A stretch of 9,422 bases of DNA from Anaerolineales bacterium. Its GTDB lineage: Bacteria; Chloroflexota; Anaerolineae; Epilineales; JAANWY01. Position 1 is the stretch's first letter, and every line of letters starts with the position of its first letter. The position numbers and the translations under genes were made by a program. This document shows, piece by piece, positions 1 through 5,548 of the stretch. The stretch covers positions 1 to 9,422 of the forward strand of contig JAANWY010000132.1 of assembly GCA_018263655.1 (NCBI GenBank). Direction: 5' to 3'. The notes beneath the pieces are model-generated. The model did no database searches. It was not told the origin of the DNA and saw only the letters and a program-made list of their open reading frames with translations.

Positions 1-187
1 CCCTTCGACAGGCCCTTCGACAGGCTCAGGACGCCGCTCAGGACGCCGCCTGAGTAGACCGAGGCGAAGCCGAGGTCGTATCGAAGCGACGTCCTGAGTT
101 CATCGAAGGGGGTGCGGCTTGTTCGAAGAACCGTCGCAAACCCGCACCCTTCGATACGGTCTCCACTTCGTTTCGACCTACTCAGGA
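1..187. repeat. Mosaic of REP-like palindromic repeats at the left edge
   Basis: This stretch is built from short repeat units. Two 12-base words are each doubled in tandem: CCCTTCGACAGG at 1-12 and 13-24, then CTCAGGACGCCG at 25-36 and 37-48. The segment 13-33 pairs with 90-110 (17 of 21 positions), so 13-110 can fold into a long hairpin that begins and ends with CCCTTCGA/TCGAAGGG. A second inverted pair links 49-86 with about 150-187 (CTTCGATACG at one end, CTACTCAGG at the other). Related words recur in the loop at 1402-1427 and at 3889-3919, so this is a dispersed intergenic family. It is non-coding in my reading, although one frame runs open through it into the reductase gene. Confidence 0.8.
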
Positions 188-244
188 TGCTAGTCCTGAT
201 ACCCCCTGAACGGTTACTAGTTCCCTCTGAGATCCGAAAACGAA

Positions 245-249
245 AGGGG
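245..249 (+). promoter_or_regulatory. Ribosome binding site that fixes the reductase start
   Basis: AGGGG lies six bases upstream of the ATG at 256. It supports that codon over the upstream in-frame ATG at 112, which lies inside the repeat mosaic. Confidence 0.6.
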
Positions 250-255
250 CGAATC

Positions 256-1212
256 ATGACTGTTGAACAGCAATCGAAGACCCTTCGCCTTGGCTCGGCC
301 GACTTGCAGGTCAGCCGGCTAGGCATCGGCACGTGGGCCTGGGGGGATCGGCTCTTCTGGGGCTTCGGAGGGGACTACGACGAAAGCGATGTGGAGGCGG
401 CCTTCCAGGCCAGCTTGGACGCCGGCATCAACTTCTTCGACACCGCCGAAATCTACGGCTTCGGGCGTTCGGAGAAGCTCTTGGGACAGTTCAGCCGTGA
501 ATCTGGACAACGGGTGGTGGTCGCAACCAAGTTCTTCCCGTACCCCTGGCGCTGGCGTCGCAAGAGCTTGCTGGACGCCCTGCGCGGGAGTTTGGGGCGT
601 CTGGGGCTGAGTCAGGTAGACGTCTATCAGATTCACTGGCCGTACCCGCCGGTGCCTATCGAGAGTTGGGCAGCCGGCCTGGCCGATGCGGTCGACGCCG
701 GCCTGGTCCGCGCCGTCGGCGTGTCCAACTACAACGTCGATCAGATGCGGCGCGCCCACGCGGTCCTCGCCAGCCGCGGTGTGCCGTTGGCCGCCAACCA
801 GGTGGAATACAGCCTGCTCGAACGCGAGCCGGAGCGCAACGGTTTGCTCGACGCCTGTCGTGAGCTAGGGGTCACGCTGATTGCCTACAGCCCACTGGCG
901 CAGGGGCTACTGACCGGCAAATACACGCCAGACAACACCCCCTCCGGTGCGCGCAGTTTCCGCTACAACCGACAGTACGTGGGCGGCGTCCAGCCGCTGG
1001 TTGCCCTACTGCGGCAGCTTGGCGCAGTACATGGCGGAAAGACGCCGGCTCAGGTAGCTCTGAACTGGGTGATCTGCAAGGGCGCGATTCCGATCCCCGG
1101 GGCGAAGAACGCCCGCCAAGCGCAGGAGAACGCCGGAGCACTGGGCTGGCGCCTGACCGGCGGCCAGGTGGCCGCTCTAGATGAGGTTTCTGCCAAGTTT
1201 CAGCCTGCATGA
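256..1212 (+). CDS. Aldo/keto reductase, NAD(P)H-dependent
   Basis: A 318-residue cytoplasmic oxidoreductase of the aldo/keto reductase superfamily, a TIM barrel that reduces carbonyls with NADPH. The catalytic tetrad is visible as D62 and Y67 (in FFDTAEIYG), K92 (VVATKFF) and H127 (YQIHWPY). The barrel start GIGTWAWGD (23-31), the nucleotide-site motif GVSNYN (155-160) and the C-terminal coenzyme segment IPIPGAKNARQAQENAGAL (278-296) are all present. The N-terminal GTWAWGDRLFWG motif resembles the cyanobacterial and plant-chloroplast branch of the family. The ATG at 256 is chosen because it has a Shine-Dalgarno sequence and gives the usual family length. An upstream start at 112 would only add translated repeat. 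It appears monocistronic, since a 308-base gap follows. The substrate cannot be told from sequence. Confidence 0.93.
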   Translation: MTVEQQSKTLRLGSADLQVSRLGIGTWAWGDRLFWGFGGDYDESDVEAAFQASLDAGINFFDTAEIYGFGRSEKLLGQFSRESGQRVVVATKFFPYPWRWRRKSLLDALRGSLGRLGLSQVDVYQIHWPYPPVPIESWAAGLADAVDAGLVRAVGVSNYNVDQMRRAHAVLASRGVPLAANQVEYSLLEREPERNGLLDACRELGVTLIAYSPLAQGLLTGKYTPDNTPSGARSFRYNRQYVGGVQPLVALLRQLGAVHGGKTPAQVALNWVICKGAIPIPGAKNARQAQENAGALGWRLTGGQVAALDEVSAKFQPA

Positions 1213-1261
1213 GGGCGCATAACACTTGGGGGACCACCATCTACGAGCCAATGTTCACAAT

Positions 1262-1337
1262 GCGTATTGCGTATTCCGTACTGCGTAAGCGGCCTACGTA
1301 TGCAAGACCATTACGCAATACGCAGTACGCAATACGC
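1262..1337. repeat. Inverted repeat made of 7-base tandem units
   Basis: The left arm (1262-1288) and right arm (1311-1337) are reverse complements at 24 of 27 positions, with a 22-base spacer. Each arm is itself a heptamer array: GCGTATT GCGTATT CCGTACT on the left, and ACGCAAT ACGCAGT ACGCAAT on the right. It probably belongs to a dispersed intergenic repeat class. Its function is unknown. Confidence 0.8.
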
Positions 1338-1379
1338 TTGATTCGGACCAAATTTAGAATTCCTGCCCGATGCACAGTC

Positions 1380-1449
1380 ATTCGAGATTTGGCGGTCAGC
1401 ATGCTGAGTAGCGAGCGTATCGAAGCGTGCTGACCGCCAAATCTCGAAT
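1380..1449. repeat. Perfect 22-bp inverted repeat with a repeat-derived loop
   Basis: Arms 1380-1401 and 1428-1449 are exact reverse complements (22 bp), each containing ATTTGGCGGTCAGC or its complement. The 26-base loop contains CTGAGTAG and CGTATCGAAG, the same words as the repeat at 49-86. The 12-base palindrome TCAGCATGCTGA spans 1397-1408. Outside the arms, CGGACCA (about 1345-1351) is mirrored by TGGTCCG at 1453-1459, which extends the symmetry imperfectly. It could be a REP/MITE-like element or a transcript-stabilising hairpin. Confidence 0.85.
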
Positions 1450-1471
1450 TGCTGGTCCGACGCAGCACTCA

Positions 1472-1500
1472 TTGACAACGCCCCATTCGCCAACTATAAT
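1472..1500 (+). promoter_or_regulatory. Consensus sigma70-type promoter of xseA
   Basis: TTGACA (1472-1477) and TATAAT (1495-1500) are both perfect consensus hexamers with the ideal 17-base spacer. Transcription would start near 1507, leaving a leader of about 14 bases that carries the GAGG ribosome site at 1509-1512 before the ATG at 1521. Confidence 0.85.
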
Positions 1501-1520
1501 CTGCCGCTGAGGCAATACTC

Positions 1521-2783
1521 ATGACAGAATCTGTGTTCTTCTCCGTCTCTCAACTGAACCGCCATGTGCGCGGACTGCTGGAGGCCGACTCGTCGCTGCG
1601 GGACTGCTGGGTGGAAGGTGAAGTGTCCAACTACTCGCAAGCGGCCTCGGGCCACGTCTACTTCACCCTTAAGGACGAATCGGCGCGCCTGTCGTGCGTG
1701 ATGTGGCGGTCGAACGCCGAACGGCAAACGTACACCCCTGACCACGGCGACGCTGTTCTGTGTCACGGCCACGTGTCGGTCTACGAGGCCCAAGGCCGCT
1801 ATCAGCTCTACGTCAATGAGGTTCAACCGGCCGGCCGCGGCGTCCTCCACCTGGAGTTCGAGGCCCTCAAGAAAAAATTGGCCGCCGAGGGGCTGTTCGA
1901 CGACGAACGGAAGCGCCCCCTGCCGGCTTACGCCCGTCGCATCGGCGTTGTGACATCGCCGCAGGCAGCCGCCTTGCGGGACGTCTGCAACGTGTTGGCG
2001 CGACGCTACGCTCTCCCCGACGTCATCCTGGCCCCGACGCTGGTCCAGGGTGATGAGGCGCCGGCTCAGATTGTCGCGGCATTGGAAGCGGTGAACCAGT
2101 TAGGCGTTGACGTGGTGATACTGACGCGTGGCGGCGGCTCGCTGGAAGAGCTCTGGGCCTTCAACGACGAGCGCGTCGCGCGGGCTGTCGCCGCCTCGCA
2201 GGCCCCCGTCGTGTGCGGTGTCGGGCACGAGACCGACTACACCATCGCCGACTTCGCCGCCGACGTGCGCGCGCCGACGCCTTCCGCCGCGGCGGAGCTC
2301 GTCGTGCCTGACCAAGCGGAGCTGCGACACACACTGCGGAGCCTGCGCATGCGACTGTTGGCCGGCATCGATCAGCAGTTGGACGCGAAGGACCGACAAG
2401 TCGAACGACAGCGTCAGGCGCTGGCACGTCACTCGCCGGCGCGTACCGTGAACGAGTACCGGCAGCGGGTCGACGGGTTCGCTCGGACAAGCCGGCGCGT
2501 GGTGATACATCGCCTGGCCTTGGCGCGCGAGCAGCTCAAGAGTCGCGTCACGCAGCTGCACGCGCTGGACCCCAAAGCCACGCTGGCCAGGGGCTACGCC
2601 ATCGTCAGCCGGCTGGACGATGGGCGGACAGTCACCAGCGTGCGCCACGCACATCCAGGCGACGCCCTCTGGGTCCAGGTCAAGGACGGCACTTTCGAGA
2701 GCGTCGTTGGTCGGGGCAAGAGGCGGCGGGCGACCGATACCGACCGTTCGGCCGGCGCCGATCAGTTAGGGTTGGAACTCTAA
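1521..2783 (+). CDS. xseA: Exodeoxyribonuclease VII large subunit
   Basis: Catalytic subunit (420 residues, normal length) of exonuclease VII, which digests single-stranded DNA from both ends into short oligonucleotides in the cytoplasm and works with several copies of XseB. An N-terminal OB fold (about 4-100; SVSQLNRHVRGLLE, VEGEVSN, GHVYFTLKD) binds DNA. The catalytic domain shows IGVVTSPQAAALRD (141-154), TRGGGSLEELWAFND (202-216), GVGHETDYTIADFAAD (233-248) and APTPSAAAE (251-259). A helical, coiled-coil-like segment (about 265-345) and the typical ending LDPKATLARGYAIV (349-362) follow. The ATG has GAGG eight bases upstream and a strong promoter. The last residues are basic and low in complexity. 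xseB is not adjacent: an unrelated nuclease gene intervenes. Confidence 0.97.
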   Translation: MTESVFFSVSQLNRHVRGLLEADSSLRDCWVEGEVSNYSQAASGHVYFTLKDESARLSCVMWRSNAERQTYTPDHGDAVLCHGHVSVYEAQGRYQLYVNEVQPAGRGVLHLEFEALKKKLAAEGLFDDERKRPLPAYARRIGVVTSPQAAALRDVCNVLARRYALPDVILAPTLVQGDEAPAQIVAALEAVNQLGVDVVILTRGGGSLEELWAFNDERVARAVAASQAPVVCGVGHETDYTIADFAADVRAPTPSAAAELVVPDQAELRHTLRSLRMRLLAGIDQQLDAKDRQVERQRQALARHSPARTVNEYRQRVDGFARTSRRVVIHRLALAREQLKSRVTQLHALDPKATLARGYAIVSRLDDGRTVTSVRHAHPGDALWVQVKDGTFESVVGRGKRRRATDTDRSAGADQLGLEL

Positions 2784-2895
2784 CTTGACAATGTTAAATT
2801 CTGTGTTTCCCCCTCTGCAAAGAGCGTTTTGGGGTCAAATCCGGAATCGACTTTTTGGAGAGAAATCGGCCCAAAAGCCCGTTCTAAACATTCCA

Positions 2896-2904
2896 TGGTA
2901 GAAT
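2896..2904 (+). promoter_or_regulatory. Extended -10 element upstream of the Rpn-like gene
   Basis: TGGTAGAAT fits an extended -10 (TGn plus TAGAAT). No recognisable -35 lies 16-18 bases upstream. Initiation about seven bases downstream would fall at or next to the ATG at 2913, giving a leaderless or nearly leaderless message, which agrees with the lack of a clear Shine-Dalgarno sequence there. Confidence 0.45.
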
Positions 2905-2912
2905 AGAAGCCA

Positions 2913-3866
2913 ATGACCAAGATCAACATCTTTGACCGCACTCTGAAGATCATTGCCCGCAACTACGCCGACCTGTTGCTGCGGCTGGCTTTCCCCGATG
3001 TCCCCGTCCGCCTGGTCAGTACGCTGGAGAACGTCGAGCTCTCCTTGCCGGTGCGGGCGGTGGATTTCGTCCACCGTGTCGAGTACGAGGCCCAAGAGTA
3101 CATCCTGCACCTGGAGTTCCAGTTGGAGCACCAGGCGGACTTTCCCCGGCGGATGTGCGGCTACTATGGCGCCCTGACTGACCAGTTCGAGCAGCCGGTG
3201 ATGACGCTGGCCTTGTATCTGAAGCCGCGTCAGTCACCCATTCCTAACGAGTACGTAGTGACGTTGGGCGAGCAGGTGATCAATCGTTTCACCTATCCGG
3301 TGATTCCGTTGTGGGACTACGTGGAAGAGATACGCAGTGGTCAGTATCGAGAGTTGGCCCCGTTGCTGACGATGCTGGTACGCAAGCCTGATCGGGATTT
3401 GCTGAGAGAGGAACGGGAGCTGATTCGGCAGGAGCCGGACGAGCGGAGACGGACAGACCTGCTGGCTTTGGCAGTGACGATTGCCACGCGCTATTTCGAC
3501 AAGGCGTTTCTGTGGCGCTTTTTTCGAGAGGAGTTGGAACAGATGCGAGAGGCAACGTTCATAGAAGATTGGATTCAAGAAGGCATTGAGCAAGGGCGCC
3601 AGCAAGGGCGCCAGCAAGGGCTTCAGCAAGGGCTTCAGCGAGGGCGCCAGGAGGGGCTTCAGGAGAACCTTCAGGAGAACATCCTGCAGGTCTTGCGGGC
3701 TCGCTTTGAGCTGTCTCAGCAGAGGGAAGAGTCTCTGGCAAGCCAGCTGGAGATGGTTGACGACCTGGACGCCCTGAGAGACCTGTTCAACCATGCCCTG
3801 CTGGACGTTACCCTGACTGACTTTGGCACCCAACTGGAGCGGGCGGCGGCTAGCTTTGGCCGGTAG
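2913..3866 (+). CDS. Rpn family (PD-(D/E)XK) recombination-promoting nuclease / putative transposase-like protein
   Basis: A 317-residue soluble protein resembling the Rpn/YhgA-like family, whose members are DNA endonucleases of the PD-(D/E)XK fold linked to RecA-independent recombination and often labelled putative transposases. The candidate active site is D51 (RAVDFVHRV) with E68 and Q70 in LHLEFQLEH (65-73), the E-x-Q pattern of this fold. A helical region rich in charged residues follows. From about residue 228 there is a periodic GRQQGRQQGLQQG segment (four-residue repeats), a frequent C-terminal feature of these proteins, then a helical tail. The gene sits between xseA and xseB, which normally adjoin, and is bounded by gaps of 129 and 134 bases, suggesting acquisition. 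It has its own promoter-like sequence. Catalytic activity is inferred, not shown. Confidence 0.8.
   Translation: MTKINIFDRTLKIIARNYADLLLRLAFPDVPVRLVSTLENVELSLPVRAVDFVHRVEYEAQEYILHLEFQLEHQADFPRRMCGYYGALTDQFEQPVMTLALYLKPRQSPIPNEYVVTLGEQVINRFTYPVIPLWDYVEEIRSGQYRELAPLLTMLVRKPDRDLLREERELIRQEPDERRRTDLLALAVTIATRYFDKAFLWRFFREELEQMREATFIEDWIQEGIEQGRQQGRQQGLQQGLQRGRQEGLQENLQENILQVLRARFELSQQREESLASQLEMVDDLDALRDLFNHALLDVTLTDFGTQLERAAASFGR
3594..3689 (+). repeat. 12-base tandem repeats inside the Rpn-like gene
   Basis: Eight consecutive 12-base units run in frame: GGGCGCCAGCAA twice, GGGCTTCAGCAA, GGGCTTCAGCGA, GGGCGCCAGGAG, GGGCTTCAGGAG and two diverged copies. Each encodes a G/N-x-Q-x tetrapeptide, giving a glutamine-rich helical stretch. 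The near-identical first units suggest recent expansion by slippage. Confidence 0.85.
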
Positions 3867-3888
3867 TTTCGGTCGGCAGTTTTGCCTG

Positions 3889-3919
3889 TCCTGAGCACTT
3901 CGACTGCGCTCAGTGTAAA
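3889..3919. repeat. REP-like repeat remnant downstream of the Rpn-like gene
   Basis: The gap 3867-4000 contains TCCTGAGCACTTCGACTGCG and continues with CTCAGTGTAAACTC. CTGAGC (3891-3896) pairs with GCTCAG (3908-3913) around an ACTTCGACTGC loop. The CCTGAG and CTTCGA words match the mosaic at 1-187, so this is another copy or fragment of the same dispersed family. Confidence 0.6.
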
Positions 3920-3951
3920 CTCGGCATGGTTCAGTTTGGCCAAAACCCTGG

Positions 3952-3957
3952 TTGACA
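3952..3957 (+). promoter_or_regulatory. Possible -35 hexamer upstream of xseB
   Basis: A perfect TTGACA lies 43 bases before the xseB start, but no good -10 hexamer sits at the expected spacing. The AT-rich GATAAC at 3980 is too far, with a 22-base spacer. A promoter here would let xseB be expressed despite its separation from xseA. Confidence 0.25.
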
Positions 3958-4000
3958 ATTAACACCAAGCAAACTTGACGATAACAGGACTGATAAATCT

Positions 4001-4231
4001 ATGACTGACGAACTGTCCTTCGAAGAAGCCTTCGAAGAACTGCAGAAAACCGTCGCCCAACTGGAAGAGGACGACCTGCCGCTCGAAAAGGCGCTTGACC
4101 TCTTCGAGCGCGGCACAACCCTCGCCCAGCGCTGTGAAACCCTGCTGGATGAGGCGGAGCTGCGGGTCAAGCAACTCGTCCCTGCGGATGACGGTGACGG
4201 CTACGACGTGACCCCGTTCGAGGAACGCTGA
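4001..4231 (+). CDS. xseB: Exodeoxyribonuclease VII small subunit
   Basis: A 76-residue acidic protein of normal XseB length. The hallmark helical-hairpin sequence is clear: LSFEEAFEELQKTVAQLEED (5-24), then LPLEKALDLFERGTTLAQRC (26-45) and the second helix to about residue 60, ending in an acidic disordered tail. Several copies bind the coiled-coil arm of XseA and are needed for exonuclease VII activity. It is separated from xseA by about 1.2 kb holding the Rpn-like gene, and is followed after only eight bases by the DUF212 gene, with which it probably shares a transcript. No strong Shine-Dalgarno sequence is visible; GGA lies about 12 bases upstream of the ATG. Confidence 0.95.
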   Translation: MTDELSFEEAFEELQKTVAQLEEDDLPLEKALDLFERGTTLAQRCETLLDEAELRVKQLVPADDGDGYDVTPFEER

Positions 4232-4239
4232 CCGACGGA

Positions 4240-4683
4240 ATGAGCGTCCGCGATATCCTCGATAACCAAGTCCTGGCGACCAGCTTTGCCGCTTGGGTCG
4301 TCGCACAGTTACTCAAAGTTGTTGTGGATTCCGCCATGAGTCGGGGTCTCGATGTTTCAAGCTGGGCCAGCGCCGGCGGCATGCCGAGTTCGCACTCTGC
4401 GTTAGTAGCGGCTATAGCGACCTCCATCGGCCTGCGCCACGGATTCTCCTCCGACCTCTTCGCTCTGGCGCTTGTTTTCGCTTTGGTCGTCATGTACGAT
4501 GCAGCCGGTGTGCGGCGCGCAGCCAGCATCCAGGCGCGTATTCTCAACCAGATGATGGATGAGTTGTTCCAGGGGCATCCGATCAACGAGGAACGGCTGC
4601 GCGAGTTTCTGGGGCACACGCCGGTGGAGGTGTTCGCCGGCGCCGCGATCGGTGTACTGTTCGCGTGGTGGTTGGCAGCATAG
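4240..4683 (+). CDS. Divergent PAP2 family membrane protein (DUF212, YuiD-like)
   Basis: A 147-residue integral membrane protein of the divergent PAP2 family. The signature is intact: an N-terminal hydrophobic helix with FAAWVVAQLLKVVVD (17-31), ASAGGMPSSHSALVAAIATS (43-62) carrying the SSHS phosphatase-like motif, then a membrane helix LFALALVFALVVMYDAAGVR (73-92) and RRAASIQARILNQ. A final hydrophobic helix (about 131-147) ends the protein. The family is distantly related to PAP2 acid phosphatases and bacteriopentaprenyl phosphatases, but its substrate is not established to my knowledge. The start follows the xseB stop by eight bases, and the response regulator starts nine bases after its own stop, so it likely belongs to one operon with both. 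Confidence 0.93.
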   Translation: MSVRDILDNQVLATSFAAWVVAQLLKVVVDSAMSRGLDVSSWASAGGMPSSHSALVAAIATSIGLRHGFSSDLFALALVFALVVMYDAAGVRRAASIQARILNQMMDELFQGHPINEERLREFLGHTPVEVFAGAAIGVLFAWWLAA

Positions 4684-4692
4684 GGGAGGACT

Positions 4693-5385
4693 GTGTCCAC
4701 GATTCTTGTCGTTGATGACGAACGAAACATCGTCGAGCTGGCCGAGATGTACCTGGCGAGGGAAGGGTATGAGATTCTCCGGGCCGGCGATGGCCAGGCG
4801 GCCCTCGACACGGTTCGCCAGAAGCGGCCGGACCTCGTCGTGCTGGACATCATGCTGCCCGAGCTGGACGGTTGGGAAGTCTGCCGGCGGCTGCGCGGCG
4901 ACGGAGACGATACGCCCGTCATCATGCTGACGGCACGCGACGAAGACGTGGACAAGATCGTCGGGCTGGAGATGGGGGCCGACGACTACATGACCAAGCC
5001 GTTCAACCCACGCGAGCTCGTGGCGCGCGTCAAGGCCGTCCTGCGCCGGGCGGAATCTGACACCTCCACCCACGACGAAGTGATCGCTGTCGGCGACGTA
5101 GTGATCGACCCAGAGCGGCGTGAGGTGACGGCTGCCGGCGAGGCCGTTTCCCTGCGCGCCAAAGAGTTCGATCTGTTGGCCCATTTTGGCCGGCACCTGC
5201 GCCTGGTGCTCAGCCGCGAACAGCTCTTGGATGCCGTCTGGGGGTACGATTTCTACGGCGATACCCGGACGGTCGATGTGCACGTGGCCCACCTGCGCAG
5301 CAAGCTGTCCAAGAGCGAACAGATCGAAATCGAGACGGTTTGGGGCATTGGCTACAAACTGGTAGAGAAAACAGAGAATGGTTGA
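4693..5385 (+). CDS. OmpR/PhoB-type two-component response regulator
   Basis: A 230-residue DNA-binding response regulator of usual length. The receiver domain (about 3-115) shows the acidic pair D9-D10 (ILVVDDE), the phosphoacceptor D52 (VVLDIMLPELDG), T80 (IMLTARDED) and K102 (DDYMTKPFNP). The C-terminal winged helix (about 130-226) shows LRAKEFDLLAHF, SREQLLDAVWGYDFYGDTRT, VDVHVAHLRSKL and IETVWGIGYKL. The start is GTG at 4693, preceded by GGGGAGG at 4683-4689, a rather close spacing of three bases, but the conserved N-terminus leaves little choice. The likely partner kinase is encoded 1.4 kb downstream, beyond an aminotransferase gene. The regulator probably binds tandem 7-base half-sites as a dimer; the target genes are unknown. 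Confidence 0.96.
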   Translation: MSTILVVDDERNIVELAEMYLAREGYEILRAGDGQAALDTVRQKRPDLVVLDIMLPELDGWEVCRRLRGDGDDTPVIMLTARDEDVDKIVGLEMGADDYMTKPFNPRELVARVKAVLRRAESDTSTHDEVIAVGDVVIDPERREVTAAGEAVSLRAKEFDLLAHFGRHLRLVLSREQLLDAVWGYDFYGDTRTVDVHVAHLRSKLSKSEQIEIETVWGIGYKLVEKTENG

Positions 5386-5415
5386 GTTACTTTCGTATCC
5401 ATTCAGGTCGCGGGA

Positions 5416-5511
5416 ACCCTTGCGAAGGTTGTGAGCAGCCTTGGCAACAGACCGATTTTCGACTGGCGAGGACCTTCAGCCTGAACCCGATTGGCAAACC
5501 TTCGCAAGGGT
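5416..5511. repeat. Perfect 15-bp inverted repeat upstream of the aminotransferase
   Basis: The arms ACCCTTGCGAAGGTT (5416-5430) and AACCTTCGCAAGGGT (5497-5511) are exact reverse complements enclosing 66 bases. Each arm is itself a small palindrome, CCTT-N3-AAGG. A third word of that form, CCTTGGTAAGG (5529-5539), overlaps the aminotransferase ribosome site. The enclosed segment contains TTGGCAA twice. This could be a folded leader or a mobile repeat. I do not recognise a known riboswitch. Confidence 0.75.
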
Positions 5512-5535
5512 AGCTGAACGCTGAGGCCCCTTGGT

Positions 5536-5541
5536 AAGGAG
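5536..5541 (+). promoter_or_regulatory. Ribosome binding site that decides the aminotransferase start
   Basis: AAGGAG lies seven bases upstream of TTG at 5549. A TTG start at 5531 would overlap this site and has no Shine-Dalgarno sequence of its own, so 5549 is preferred. Confidence 0.75.
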
Positions 5542-5548
5542 TAACATT

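Larger units (their letters stand above)
1213..1520. other. 308-base intergenic region with two inverted repeats and a promoter
   Basis: No gene is supported here; open frames crossing it are short and follow the repeats. It contains, in order, a heptamer-based inverted repeat (1262-1337), a perfect 22-bp inverted repeat (1380-1449) and the xseA promoter (1472-1500). Neither hairpin is followed by a run of T, so neither is a classic intrinsic terminator. Confidence 0.75.

Noticed and set aside
112..255. N-terminal extension of the reductase reading frame
   Set aside because: These 48 codons translate repeat DNA. The ATG at 256 has a Shine-Dalgarno sequence and begins the conserved barrel at the expected distance.
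3594..3689. Possible CRISPR-like array
   Set aside because: The units are contiguous 12-mers without spacers and are in frame within a coding sequence.
3234..3968. Long open frame on the - strand (244 codons) opposite the Rpn-like gene
   Set aside because: It is antisense to a gene with recognisable motifs. Its leucine-rich repeats are the reverse reading of the 12-base tandem units, and no family is recognisable.
4167..4955. Open frame on the - strand (262 codons) with a serine- and arginine-rich product
   Set aside because: Low-complexity composition typical of an antisense shadow. It overlaps three real genes.
4402..5292. Long open frame on the - strand (296 codons) opposite the DUF212 and response regulator genes
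   Set aside because: Both sense genes are unmistakable. The antisense frame is a by-product of GC-rich codon use.
5531..5548. Upstream TTG start of the aminotransferase
   Set aside because: It overlaps the AAGGAG ribosome site that serves the TTG at 5549, and the added residues do not match the family start.
5411..5548. Known riboswitch or T-box upstream of the aminotransferase
   Set aside because: I see neither a recognisable T-box sequence nor a known aptamer core; only the inverted repeats are supported.
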